A DNA stretch of 64,000 nt from an uncultured Bacilli bacterium (GTDB lineage Bacteria; Bacillota_I; Bacilli_A; RF39; UBA660). A program made the position numbers and the translations under genes. The notes under the pieces are model-generated. The model ran no database searches and was not told the origin of the DNA. It saw nothing but the letters and a program-made list of their open reading frames with translations. The DNA is taken from contig CAKOJJ010000002.1 in the NCBI GenBank assembly GCA_934089275.1, positions 27,545 to 91,544 of the forward strand, read 5' to 3'. Shown here in pieces: positions 8,812-16,915 of this stretch (the first letter of the stretch is position 1; each line of letters starts with the position of its first letter).

Positions 8812-8843
8812 AAAAAGGCAACTAATATCTTTGTTGCCTTTTA
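8812..8843 (+). terminator. Hairpin between the two zinc-ribbon genes
   Basis: AAAAAGGCAAC pairs with GTTGCCTTTT around a 10-nt loop. The T run is short (TTTTATT), so partial read-through into the 943-aa gene is likely. Confidence 0.6.
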
Positions 8844-8867
8844 TTAATAAAGAAAGGGAGGAAAAAT

Positions 8868-11699
8868 ATGTTTTGTCCAAAATGTGGTACTAATTTACCA
8901 GAAGAATCCGAATTTTGTTCAAACTGTGGAACAAATTTAAAAGATATTCAAACAAATCAAGACAATGTAAATGAACAATATAACAACATTGAACAATCTC
9001 CAACTAATAATCAAACTAAAGAAGAAACTACAACAGAAATGATTTCTGAAAAAAGTAAGAAAATTTTTAATCCAATTATAAACAACATCAAACTATTTAT
9101 TTCAAAATATAAAAAACAACTTTTGATAGGTGTTGGAAGTTTAGTAGTAATTATTGCATTAGTTATTACATATAAACAATTATATGGATTCGAAAGTTTA
9201 AAATGGAACAAGGAATATGAAGATTATAACTTAAAATATATAAGTCAAAGTAACGTTAAACTTGGAATAAAATTTTCTGATGAAAAAAAACTTGATAAAT
9301 TAAAAGTTAAAACAACTTGTGGTGAAAGTGAAATAACTGGTTCTGAATTAAATTGGAATTTAACTGAAGCATTAGGAGAATGCAAAGTAGATATAAGCTA
9401 CAAACTAAAGAAAATAAGTAAAAAATTTACTATTATAAATCCTTTTGCTGATAAACAAGAATTATCATTGAATTATGAAATAGATAATGATTCGGATGAA
9501 GATTTAGATTTAGATGGTTTAACTAACAAGCAAGAAAAAGAATATGGAACTGATCCTCAATTGTCCGATTCTGATATGGATGGATTAGATGATTATTACG
9601 AAATTTTTACAAGTAAAACTGATCCATTAAAAGCCGATACCGATGGTGATGGACTAAGTGATTTTGATGAAATAGAATTAGGTCTTGATCCATTAAAAGC
9701 CGATTCTAAAGGTGATGGTATAAAAGACGGTAATAGAAAAGTTTCTTACTCTGTTAAGAACGAAAAAAATGGTATTACTTTAGAAATATCTGGAACAGGC
9801 AACATTGCTAGTTCCACGATCGATACTTCTAAGAATTCAACATTTAAAGAAATGAGTGGATTATTAGATACTGTGTACAATTTTTATACTTCAGGAAAAA
9901 TAGAAACAGCAACAGTAACTATACCTTATTCACTAGAAGACTTAACAACTCAAAAATTAAATGAAGATAATCTTACGCTTTACTATTTTAATGAAAAAAC
10001 AAAAGAATTAGAAGCTATGCCAACAACTGTTGATAAAGAGAATAAAAAAGTTACAGTTACATTAAAACATTTTTCAAAATATGTTTTAGGAGATAGCAAT
10101 GTAGTTTTAACTAAATCAAATAATCAAATAATGATGGTTATAGATAATTCCGTTTCAATGTATACTTACTCACAACTTACATCTTTAGGTTATACAAAAA
10201 TAACAGGAGCAGACGGCAACGATAGTAATTTTAAACGATTATCATTAACAAACAATTTAATTGATATGTTTACAGGAAATTATAATTTCGGAATAAGTGA
10301 ATTTGCCGGTAATTATATTAATAAACAAAAGTTTACTGATAATAAAGAGTCAGCAAAAAAAGCTGTTAATGCAATAAAAAATGATATTGAAAAAATTGGA
10401 AATGGAACAAATATTGTAAATGCTCTTACAAACGGTATTAACGAATTTAAAAAAGATGAAAATAACCACTACTTAATATTATTAACTGATGGAAAAGATA
10501 CATCTACATATAATACTTTATCTTCAAATAAAACATCAATCATTAACAAAGCTAAAGCTAAAGATGTAAAAATTTGTGTAATCGGTTTAGGAACAAAAAT
10601 AGATACTGACGATCTTAACACTATTGCAGAAGGTACTGGATGTGATTATTATAACGCAAGTGATGCTGAAGCTTTAGACGAAATATATTCGATTATAGGA
10701 GCAGATATAAATTATAATTTAGTAGATGTAGATGGTGACGGAAATGTAGATGGAACAGTAATTGCTGACAGTGGTTTTATAGTAACTAAAAACGGATTCT
10801 CTTTTCCTAATTATGGAACTAATTTATCAAGTGGTGGACATTGCTATGGAATGGCTACTATAGCAGAACTTTACTACACAAAGAAATTACCATTAAGCTT
10901 TAATACTAAAACAGTAAAAGATCAAACATCATATGCATATGATTTAAATAAAACATATTTTGCTAATTACAGTAATTTATATGATTATAAATTAAAAACT
11001 AGTGTTTTAAAAAATACATTTGGATTTAATACTTTTGGAGAAGAAAAACCAAAAGATTATATGACTTTATCTGGCAACACTCTAGTTTATAGTGAAAAAT
11101 TCAAAGAAGAATTAAACAACTCTGAAATGTATGATATCTCAGTAAGCAAATCTGCATTAGATTCAAAAAGTCAACTAGAAAAATGGGGAGTTAATTACAA
11201 AGAAGCAGAAAATGCTTTATTAAACGAAGATAAAATGCAAACAAGTAATATGATAGAAAACTCTGATAAACAAATAATAAATGCTATTTATGCAGGTTTT
11301 ATAAAACAAGATGCAACGGATCATTATTCTTCATCTTCAAACTTCCTTATATGGGCAAGAAACGTTTTTGGATCTGAATCATCGAAAAAACTAAACTCAG
11401 CAGCATTTATTGAATTATTAAGAGATAGACTAGATAGTGGAGATGTACCTGTAATATTTGGATCATTTAGTGGAGGTCTTCATGCAATAAATGCAATTAG
11501 CCTTGTTCAAGATAATACTGATTCTAATCATTATTACATTGGTGTTTATGATAATAATTATCCAGGTGAAAAAAGATATGTTGACGTTCAATGTAATAAG
11601 AAAACATGTGTAACAAAAGCAAATAATTATTACACAAAATCTAAAGAACCAATACGTATTACTATGTCATTAGATGAAGATTTAAAATATTTTAAATAA
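8868..11699 (+). CDS. Zinc-ribbon, membrane-anchored protein with TSP3 repeats, vWA domain and putative papain-like cysteine peptidase domain
   Basis: A 943-aa modular protein. Residues 3-24 form a cytoplasmic zinc ribbon (CPKCG, CSNCG), and residues 84-103 one transmembrane helix, leaving about 840 residues outside. Residues 207-288 carry thrombospondin-3-type calcium repeats (DSDMDGLDD, DTDGDGLSD). Residues about 419-612 are a von Willebrand A domain with intact MIDAS (DNSVS 426-430, Thr514, TDG at 540-542). Residues about 650-915 contain GGHCYGMA (Cys659), GLHAIN (His872) and VYDNN (Asp895/Asn896), in the order of a papain/C39-like catalytic set. vWA domains usually bind protein partners through a metal. 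The peptidase role is inference. Paralogous N-terminus to the gene upstream. Confidence 0.75.
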   Translation: MFCPKCGTNLPEESEFCSNCGTNLKDIQTNQDNVNEQYNNIEQSPTNNQTKEETTTEMISEKSKKIFNPIINNIKLFISKYKKQLLIGVGSLVVIIALVITYKQLYGFESLKWNKEYEDYNLKYISQSNVKLGIKFSDEKKLDKLKVKTTCGESEITGSELNWNLTEALGECKVDISYKLKKISKKFTIINPFADKQELSLNYEIDNDSDEDLDLDGLTNKQEKEYGTDPQLSDSDMDGLDDYYEIFTSKTDPLKADTDGDGLSDFDEIELGLDPLKADSKGDGIKDGNRKVSYSVKNEKNGITLEISGTGNIASSTIDTSKNSTFKEMSGLLDTVYNFYTSGKIETATVTIPYSLEDLTTQKLNEDNLTLYYFNEKTKELEAMPTTVDKENKKVTVTLKHFSKYVLGDSNVVLTKSNNQIMMVIDNSVSMYTYSQLTSLGYTKITGADGNDSNFKRLSLTNNLIDMFTGNYNFGISEFAGNYINKQKFTDNKESAKKAVNAIKNDIEKIGNGTNIVNALTNGINEFKKDENNHYLILLTDGKDTSTYNTLSSNKTSIINKAKAKDVKICVIGLGTKIDTDDLNTIAEGTGCDYYNASDAEALDEIYSIIGADINYNLVDVDGDGNVDGTVIADSGFIVTKNGFSFPNYGTNLSSGGHCYGMATIAELYYTKKLPLSFNTKTVKDQTSYAYDLNKTYFANYSNLYDYKLKTSVLKNTFGFNTFGEEKPKDYMTLSGNTLVYSEKFKEELNNSEMYDISVSKSALDSKSQLEKWGVNYKEAENALLNEDKMQTSNMIENSDKQIINAIYAGFIKQDATDHYSSSSNFLIWARNVFGSESSKKLNSAAFIELLRDRLDSGDVPVIFGSFSGGLHAINAISLVQDNTDSNHYYIGVYDNNYPGEKRYVDVQCNKKTCVTKANNYYTKSKEPIRITMSLDEDLKYFK

Positions 11700-11721
11700 A
11701 AGTAATATTTTTGCAATTACA

Positions 11722-11749
11722 AAAACAGACAAGTAAATGTCTGCTTTTT
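11722..11749 (+). terminator. Rho-independent terminator after the vWA gene
   Basis: AAAACAGACA and TGTCTGCTTTTT form a stem with a 6-nt loop and a T run, 23 bp after the stop codon. Confidence 0.75.
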
Positions 11750-11897
11750 GTTTACAATAAAAACGTTTTCAACAATTATAAAAATCACGTCAATGTAAAT
11801 TGCTACAGCATTGTCTCTAAACCACAAAACTTTTTAAATGTCATACATTTGACTACATTCTTCTATAATACGCTTTGCTAATTATTTATATCTAAGA

Positions 11898-12356
11898 TTA
11901 TTTGTTTTTTAATGACATTTCATATATTATTCTTTGTCTATTAAAGCCAATATGTTCATACATTTTTAAAGCATTGTCATTAAACATCCAACAATTTAAT
12001 TCAATTCTATCACAATTATTTTTCAATGCTATATTTCTTACTTCTTCCATTAATTTTTTGCCTAAACCTTTTCCTCTATAATTTCTATCTATTATCAATT
12101 GATCGACATCTAATTTTTTTGAATGTTTTTCTTTTATCTTATATGAAAGATAACCAACTATAATATCATCATCAAGAATTACTATTGTGGATAATTCTTC
12201 AAAATTTTTTATTAAATCTTCCTTTAATGTTTCATCAGAAATATTAGCAAAAATATCGGGTCTTCCATTTTGATGATATCTATAACCTTCAATAAAAACA
12301 TCTAATAATCCTTTATTTAAATCATCAATTGTTGCTTCTCTAATTATATTATTCAT
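11898..12356 (-). CDS. GNAT family N-acetyltransferase
   Basis: A compact 152-aa GNAT enzyme. The acetyl-CoA pyrophosphate-binding loop is textbook (RNYRGKGLGKKLMEE, residues about 90-104), preceded by the LDVDQLIIDR strand and followed by NDNALKMYEHIGF. The reaction is acetyl transfer from acetyl-CoA to an unknown amine. The ATG follows a TAGGAGCTGAGTTT ribosome site. In the uninterrupted chromosome it would lie just downstream of secA; the prophage now separates them. Confidence 0.88.
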   Translation of the reverse strand: MNNIIREATIDDLNKGLLDVFIEGYRYHQNGRPDIFANISDETLKEDLIKNFEELSTIVILDDDIIVGYLSYKIKEKHSKKLDVDQLIIDRNYRGKGLGKKLMEEVRNIALKNNCDRIELNCWMFNDNALKMYEHIGFNRQRIIYEMSLKNK

Positions 12357-12520
12357 AAACTCAGCTCCTATTCAAATTATATCATACTTTTCTATGACAG
12401 TGATTCAAAGCCTCTATAAACAGTGAAAATGTTGTGTTCCTTTTACTTTTCTTTCTTTATAAGTTTTAGATACTTTATCACAACATATTTAAATTATATT
12501 TACTTAATTTTATGCATAGA

Positions 12521-12545
12521 AAAAGCCTTTATTTAAAGGCTTTTA
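12521..12545 (-). terminator. Original secA terminator, displaced by the prophage
   Basis: On the minus strand AAAAGCCTTTAAATAAAGGCTTTTT forms a 9-10 bp stem with a T run. It begins 2 bp after the TAG stop of the displaced SecA tail at 12547. It is therefore most simply the native terminator of secA, now about 35.5 kb from the gene. Confidence 0.75.
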
Positions 12546-12546
12546 A

Positions 12547-12595
12547 CTATTTTCCACAACATTGCTTATATTTTTTTCCTGAGCCACATGGATAC
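12547..12595 (-). pseudogene. attL: displaced 3' end of secA (SEC-C tail fragment)
   Basis: Read on the minus strand from 12594 this gives YPCGSGKKYKQCCGK followed by TAG, a complete SEC-C zinc-binding tail without the rest of SecA; a stop codon lies immediately upstream in frame. It matches 48047-48095 at 37 of 49 positions with no gaps. Within the codons from Pro to the stop every difference is synonymous except Asn to Gln. The exact crossover base cannot be fixed; identical blocks are CCACAACA (12554-12561), CTTATA (12565-12570) and CCACA (12584-12588). Confidence 0.85.
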
Positions 12596-12663
12596 TATTT
12601 TGCTATCACTCGGCTTCACTTTGTTGCATTTTTCCCTTTAAATTCGCACTTTTTTGCACTCGA

Positions 12664-12726
12664 TTACACTTGGTTACACTTGGCTTTTATAGCAGAAAGT
12701 ATCTAAAAACGTATCTAAAAGTATCT
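12664..12726 (+). repeat. Candidate integrase arm-type sites at the left prophage end
   Basis: Two tandem TTACACTTGG repeats (12664-12673 and 12674-12683) are followed by GTATCT at 12699, 12711 and 12721, the latter in the form ACGTATCTAAAA. The same ACGTATCTAA unit occurs twice near the right end (47968-47987). Repeats flanking both att cores in this way are typical of tyrosine-recombinase arm sites. The rest of 12357-12889 has no gene; it holds the displaced secA tail and terminator, these repeats and the promoter at 12832. Confidence 0.5.
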
Positions 12727-12831
12727 CGATTATGGTTAAATGTTGGTGCTAACATTCTTTAACTCATTGAGTATTATACCATATTTTTATTTAAGTTTCT
12801 ACATTTCAAATAATAATCTTTTCCACAATGA

Positions 12832-12863
12832 CTTGACTTTTAGCTGATAATAAGTGATTAATA
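12832..12863 (+). promoter_or_regulatory. Promoter/operator element shared with 16861-16892
   Basis: CTTGACTT, 12 unrelated bases, then AAGTGATTAATA. The same two blocks at exactly the same spacing occur upstream of the gene at 16916. TTGACT is a good -35, and GATTAA 17 bp downstream a poor -10, so an activator or shared operator is plausible. Confidence 0.5.
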
Positions 12864-12889
12864 TAACAAAATTAGAAAAGGAGGAAAAA

Positions 12890-13093
12890 ATGGAATTTGT
12901 AATAAAGCCAAGAAATAAAATCGAATATAAAACTCGTAAAAAATTACTTAAAGGAAAATTCTCAGTCAAGAATATTTCCATTAGTATTACCTCAGATGAT
13001 CCATCTGATTTATCTATATTAGCAATGCACAAAAATCTTATTGAAAAAGCAATCGTTGATAAAATAAACAAAGAATTTTACTTTAATGATTAG
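12890..13093 (+). CDS. Hypothetical prophage protein (67 aa)
   Basis: ATG at 12890 is chosen over the upstream in-frame ATG at 12854 because AAAAGGAGGAAAAA immediately precedes it. The protein is basic at the N-terminus (MEFVIKPRNKIEYKTRKKLL), ends in an amphipathic helix and has no known motif. It is first of three rightward genes at the prophage left end, in a position often used for lysogenic cargo. Function unknown. Confidence 0.6.
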   Translation: MEFVIKPRNKIEYKTRKKLLKGKFSVKNISISITSDDPSDLSILAMHKNLIEKAIVDKINKEFYFND

Positions 13094-13116
13094 TCTACCA
13101 AACTAAGCAAAATATT
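13090..13116 (+). promoter_or_regulatory. Copy 1 of the TTAGTCTACCAAACTAA motif
   Basis: The 17-bp imperfect dyad at 13090-13106 is followed by GCAAAATATT and a TATA-rich stretch. It overlaps the stop codon of the 67-aa gene and lies 32 bp before the gene at 13138. Other copies are at 45533, 45564 (both minus strand) and 46632. Confidence 0.65.
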
Positions 13117-13137
13117 TTATATAGAAAGGATTAAAAA

Positions 13138-13392
13138 ATGAATAAACGTCAAATCGAATTATTAAATTTTGTTGGTTTCCAAGTTGATGGAGATAATATC
13201 AAATGGAAAAACAATTCACTTGCTTCTATTTTCTTTGATAAAAATTCTGGATTATTTAGCATAAAAGTACAAGAACATAATTTCGCCCCTGGAGATTATA
13301 ACTCTATTGAATATCTTTCCATTGATTTAAATCATATGTTAGGGTTAGTTTATGAATTAAATTCTATTAAGGAGGTATCTAATGAAAACTAA
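13138..13392 (+). CDS. Hypothetical prophage protein (84 aa)
   Basis: Small acidic protein (FFDKNSGLFSIKVQEHNF) with AGAAAGGATTAAAAA before the ATG. No recognised domain, membrane helix or signal. It overlaps the next gene by 11 bp, so the two are translationally coupled. The operator motif at 13090 immediately precedes it, which ties its expression to the phage regulatory circuit rather than to the late genes. Confidence 0.65.
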   Translation: MNKRQIELLNFVGFQVDGDNIKWKNNSLASIFFDKNSGLFSIKVQEHNFAPGDYNSIEYLSIDLNHMLGLVYELNSIKEVSNEN

Positions 13393-13726
13393 ATATGTTA
13401 TAAAAGGGTTAGTTGATGATTCTTCTTCAAAAGGAACTGTTGCATATTTTACAAGAGTTGAAGAACAAATTATATGGAACAATAAACCATTTGATGTCCG
13501 TGTCTGCTCTGAAGTAATTGAAGGTGCTACATTTTACGACTCATACCAAGATGCTTTAGATACTATCAAGGAATATAGTTTACACAATTTTAAGCCTTAT
13601 CCTGTATGTCCGATATGTAATAGAGATTATTCTGAACATCCTGCAATTTCTAGAAATGATAACAAAACAGAAATATGTCCTAATTGTGGAATGCAAGAAG
13701 CAATCATTAATTATATAAAAAAATAA
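13382..13726 (+). CDS. Hypothetical protein with C-terminal zinc ribbon (114 aa)
   Basis: Residues about 75-106 contain CPICNRDY and CPNCGMQE, a four-Cys treble-clef or ribbon. The N-terminal 70 residues form an unassigned alpha/beta region (VAYFTRVEEQIIW, YDSYQDALDTIKEY). An AAGGAGGTATCT ribosome site lies inside the preceding gene. It ends in a terminator shared with the convergent restriction gene. A nucleic-acid-binding role is possible, but nothing proves it. Confidence 0.65.
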   Translation: MKTKYVIKGLVDDSSSKGTVAYFTRVEEQIIWNNKPFDVRVCSEVIEGATFYDSYQDALDTIKEYSLHNFKPYPVCPICNRDYSEHPAISRNDNKTEICPNCGMQEAIINYIKK

Positions 13727-13746
13727 GGATACGATTATGTATCCTT
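13725..13746. terminator. Hairpin between convergent genes
   Basis: AAGGATAC and GTATCCTT (8-bp perfect stem, 6-nt loop), followed by T on the plus strand and adjacent to the restriction gene stop on the minus strand. Probably bidirectional. Confidence 0.65.
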
Positions 13747-15540
13747 TTATGCTATCTGCATTTTCCAATTATTAATAACTTCTTTGGTTTTTTCACTCCA
13801 AATTTTAAAATCTTTAGAATTAAAAGCCACTTTATGTATTTCAACTAATAATTCAACCAGATTACCTATTTTTATATTATGATTATAAATAAATTTAATT
13901 ATATCCTGATATTGAACAATAGTTAATGGAACTACTGGAACAGGTTTTCCAACCCAGCTTTCTCTATTTAAAACAAAGAATTGCCAATTCGTTCTAATAT
14001 TTATAGATGTTGATATAAACAAGCCTAACACATCTTTTTCTTGATAAGCATCAATAAAACTTAAAACATGATCTATTACACTTGATGCTTCATGTTCCCA
14101 TTGTCTGACTCCTGTCATCAATGATACTTCTGGTAAAACAACATAATTTTCATAATACAATTCCATATCTGGTGTGTTTCCTACACCTGGTGCAAAACTT
14201 TTTGGTGTTAAGTCCTCTTCCACATTAAAGTTTCTTTTGACCTTCTTTTCCCCGTCAATTGCTAATAAAGATTTCCAAGTGTTTACTTCTAACCATAGGG
14301 CACTCATATCTTCATTTCCTAATATATCTTCATATTTATCCAAAATTTCATTTCTTGCCTTTGTAGTTTTAGCAATAAATTCGATATATTTTTTTTCATT
14401 CAATCCTGTTATATAATCAACAGTTTCTTTTTCTATAATTTTTATTGCAGTATCATCATTATTAGCAACTGTACTCAATTTTTTCTTTAAGGTTGCAACT
14501 TGAGTATCTATATTCTCTTTTATTGAAACGTTATAATTATCTTTGATGTTTTCTACAAGAGGAATATTATTTAAGTATTCAATTTTATCTACAACAAGTT
14601 TTCTTCTTTCAATTGGATTATCCCAAGGTAATGTTGTTGCATTAGGATTTCCATACCACTCCATATATTCATCAATTGAAGAAAACTGAGTTGTTTTAAA
14701 TTCATAAGTGTTAAGTAATAAATCAACTTTCGATTTTGAATAATCATTTACTCTTACCTTTGTAGCATAACTTCTTCCTGATAAATTAAATAAGCCTGTA
14801 TATACAAGACTTCTACAAAAAGCTTCTGCATAATCATAATATGAACCTATTTGATTATCAATGCTACCATATGCATCAATAAATGTTTTCTCACATATAC
14901 TTTTAACCATTCCAGTATCATTTTTGTTTGAAAGAGCATTATATCTTTCCCTAAATAATGATATTGCCTTGTACATTTTTTCCATTTGACATCTTTTAGT
15001 ACATCCAAACAAAAATACTATCTCACTTCTATTTAAAAAACCAAATTTATTTATGGCTTTTAATAATAACTCCATTGGAAATATTCCATCATTTTCATCT
15101 AAATCTGATTTTGTTGAAACTTTATTAGGAAAGTATAACTTTAACAATTGTTTTAAAAAATCTTCTGCATCAAATGTATCATTTAAAATCAAATTCCCTA
15201 CTTTAGTATTGTGAATTATTCCTCTATCATCAACATAACCAAAGCCAAAAAATTCAAATGATATCTTATCGTTTCTACCATTGCTTTCAGTTTCTTTTAC
15301 ATCATAATTTCCTGTTACATATTGACTATAATTTAACGAACTTAAAAAAGTATCTTCTTCACGATGAGCATTATATATGTATTCTCTTCTAATAGGCATC
15401 ACTTTTCTTTTTGTAAATTTACTTTCGTGATCTTCATCTTTTTCGTTCCAGTTCTTGCCATCTAGTTTACCAAATTCTTTATACCATTGTACTGTTTTGA
15501 TTATACTTCTTGGCTTTGTTCTCCACCACCAACTTGCCAT
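13747..15540 (-). CDS. AlwI-family type II restriction endonuclease
   Basis: A 597-aa protein recognised as the AlwI family from its N-terminus (RTKPRSIIKTVQWYKEF then DGKNW) and overall length. AlwI itself cuts near GGATC; this homologue's specificity is inferred, not shown. A D/E-rich stretch near residue 460 (NTPDMELYYENYVVLPEVS) may contribute catalytic residues. It starts 11 bp after the stop of the adenine methylase in the same direction, forming an operon in which the methylase is made first. In a prophage such a pair would protect the lysogen from other phages and stabilise the element. Confidence 0.8.
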   Translation of the reverse strand: MASWWWRTKPRSIIKTVQWYKEFGKLDGKNWNEKDEDHESKFTKRKVMPIRREYIYNAHREEDTFLSSLNYSQYVTGNYDVKETESNGRNDKISFEFFGFGYVDDRGIIHNTKVGNLILNDTFDAEDFLKQLLKLYFPNKVSTKSDLDENDGIFPMELLLKAINKFGFLNRSEIVFLFGCTKRCQMEKMYKAISLFRERYNALSNKNDTGMVKSICEKTFIDAYGSIDNQIGSYYDYAEAFCRSLVYTGLFNLSGRSYATKVRVNDYSKSKVDLLLNTYEFKTTQFSSIDEYMEWYGNPNATTLPWDNPIERRKLVVDKIEYLNNIPLVENIKDNYNVSIKENIDTQVATLKKKLSTVANNDDTAIKIIEKETVDYITGLNEKKYIEFIAKTTKARNEILDKYEDILGNEDMSALWLEVNTWKSLLAIDGEKKVKRNFNVEEDLTPKSFAPGVGNTPDMELYYENYVVLPEVSLMTGVRQWEHEASSVIDHVLSFIDAYQEKDVLGLFISTSINIRTNWQFFVLNRESWVGKPVPVVPLTIVQYQDIIKFIYNHNIKIGNLVELLVEIHKVAFNSKDFKIWSEKTKEVINNWKMQIA

Positions 15541-15551
15541 ATTTTCATCTC

Positions 15552-16694
15552 CTAAAATTCATAATTTGTTATTATTAAGTGTTCAACTTTTTTATCATTT
15601 CTATTTTTTATACTTACTAAATATTTCTTGTCAAATGATTTAATGTAAAATCCATTTTTATTATATAGATCATATATAAAATCTGTATTTTTAATTATAA
15701 GCATAAATTTAGCCTTAGTATGATTTAAGTAATTTGCTAATCTAATTTGATCCTGCTTTCCAAATTCATTATTAGCATATGTTGAAAATTCAGTATCATA
15801 TGGTGGATCTAAAAACATAAAATCATTTTCATTTAAATCTATTTTTTCGCAAAATTCTTCGAAGTCTAAATTATATATTTGAGTATTTCGTAAATAATTA
15901 CGGAGTTCATCTGAATTTAAATGTTTAATTTTTTTGCCAAAGTCTTTTCTATTATAACTGATTCCCCCATAAGGAACATTAAATTTTCCACTTGCATTAT
16001 ATCTAAACATTGATGCATAACAATATTCTCTTATAAAATAGAATATTGCACAATAAAATTCATTATCTATACCTAATTCTTTTCTGTTATTATACAAATA
16101 TCTAAAATGCATATAATACGCACTTTTTAGAGCACACTCAATATTTTCTAACACATTATCATCTTTCATTTTTTCTCTTTTTGCTTCTATTTTTTGCATT
16201 CTTTCAATTTTTGATGATAAATTTCTTTTAACCTCATTAATAAAATTGTCTATGTTAATATTAAAATGTTCAGTTAATAACCCATTAAATTCCTTTGAAT
16301 GCTCAAAAACAAACTCATATATTTTATCTTTTAAATTTGTTGATAATTTTTTTCTATTTTCTTCAATTTGACAGTCTTTCGAATATGATAAATATATATT
16401 TAGTAATTCGTTACTGTTATTTTGAACTATTTTTTCTAATAGTTTCCAGTTTTTATTTATTTCATTTAATTTATTAATAAATTTCTTATTTCCTGCCTTT
16501 ATTAAATTATACAATAATATGAGTTCATCTGATTTATCATTTATAATTGAGTTTTTACAATTAACATTAAGATATACGGAACCTCCACCAACAAATGGCT
16601 CTATATATCTATCATAACTTTCGGGCATATTTTCTAAAATTATAGGTAATTCCTTTTCTTTACCACCTGCCCATTTTATAAATGATTTTTCCAT
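15552..16694 (-). CDS. D12-class (Dam-like) N6-adenine DNA methyltransferase
   Basis: A 380-aa SAM-dependent methylase. FIKWAGGK (residues 5-12) is the SAM-binding motif I and DPPY (296-299) the catalytic motif IV, in the order of the alpha (D12/Dam) class. It is about 100 residues longer than E. coli Dam because of an insert around residues 110-190. Next to an AlwI-type nuclease it is the cognate protector. A GATC-methylating enzyme would modify both strands of the asymmetric GGATC site, which fits a single methylase. The ribosome site is AGGAGGAGGTTCAT; promoter and operator lie just upstream. Confidence 0.88.
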   Translation of the reverse strand: MEKSFIKWAGGKEKELPIILENMPESYDRYIEPFVGGGSVYLNVNCKNSIINDKSDELILLYNLIKAGNKKFINKLNEINKNWKLLEKIVQNNSNELLNIYLSYSKDCQIEENRKKLSTNLKDKIYEFVFEHSKEFNGLLTEHFNINIDNFINEVKRNLSSKIERMQKIEAKREKMKDDNVLENIECALKSAYYMHFRYLYNNRKELGIDNEFYCAIFYFIREYCYASMFRYNASGKFNVPYGGISYNRKDFGKKIKHLNSDELRNYLRNTQIYNLDFEEFCEKIDLNENDFMFLDPPYDTEFSTYANNEFGKQDQIRLANYLNHTKAKFMLIIKNTDFIYDLYNKNGFYIKSFDKKYLVSIKNRNDKKVEHLIITNYEF

Positions 16695-16725
16695 ATGAAC
16701 CTCCTCCTAGTTTTTTCTTAATACA

Positions 16726-16756
16726 ATTATACCACACAAATTTAGAATAGCTATTC
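16726..16756 (-). promoter_or_regulatory. Promoter and palindromic operator of the restriction-modification operon
   Basis: On the minus strand an extended -10 TGGTATAAT (TATAAT at 16726-16731) has no good -35. The expected -35 position (16749-16754) falls inside the perfect 12-bp palindrome GAATAGCTATTC (16745-16756), so a bound regulator would block or recruit polymerase. Confidence 0.6.
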
Positions 16757-16776
16757 ATTTGATATAAATTTCAACT

Positions 16777-16803
16777 AAAAAAGACTACAATTTGTAGTTT
16801 TTT
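16777..16803. terminator. Bidirectional hairpin insulating the restriction-modification operon
   Basis: ACTACAATTTGTAGT is a perfect dyad flanked by six A on the left and six T on the right, so it reads as a terminator on both strands. It separates the restriction-modification promoter from transcription of the HTH gene at 17266. Confidence 0.6.
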
Positions 16804-16860
16804 GTAATTATATCATAAAAAATTTTTTTTCAAAAGATTATGACAAAATTTTTTTAATTA

Positions 16861-16892
16861 CTTGACTTATTTATTTTTTTAAGTGATTAATA
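16861..16892 (+). promoter_or_regulatory. Promoter/operator element shared with 12832-12863
   Basis: CTTGACTT, 12 bases, AAGTGATTAATA, identical in blocks and spacing to the element before the 67-aa gene at 12890. It lies 24 bp upstream of the gene at 16916. Confidence 0.5.
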
Positions 16893-16915
16893 CTATCAAA
16901 CTGGAGGTGATTTCA

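Noticed and set aside
9011..9211. Numerous long frames opposite real genes (for example 9011-9211, 21023-21295, 30355-30810, 33324-33740, 40317-40655)
   Set aside because: They lie antisense within well-supported genes, lack ribosome sites and have AT-driven Phe/Ser/Leu-rich composition.
12512..12706. 64-codon plus-strand frame at the left prophage end
   Set aside because: It is the antisense of the displaced SecA tail and its terminator, with no ribosome site.
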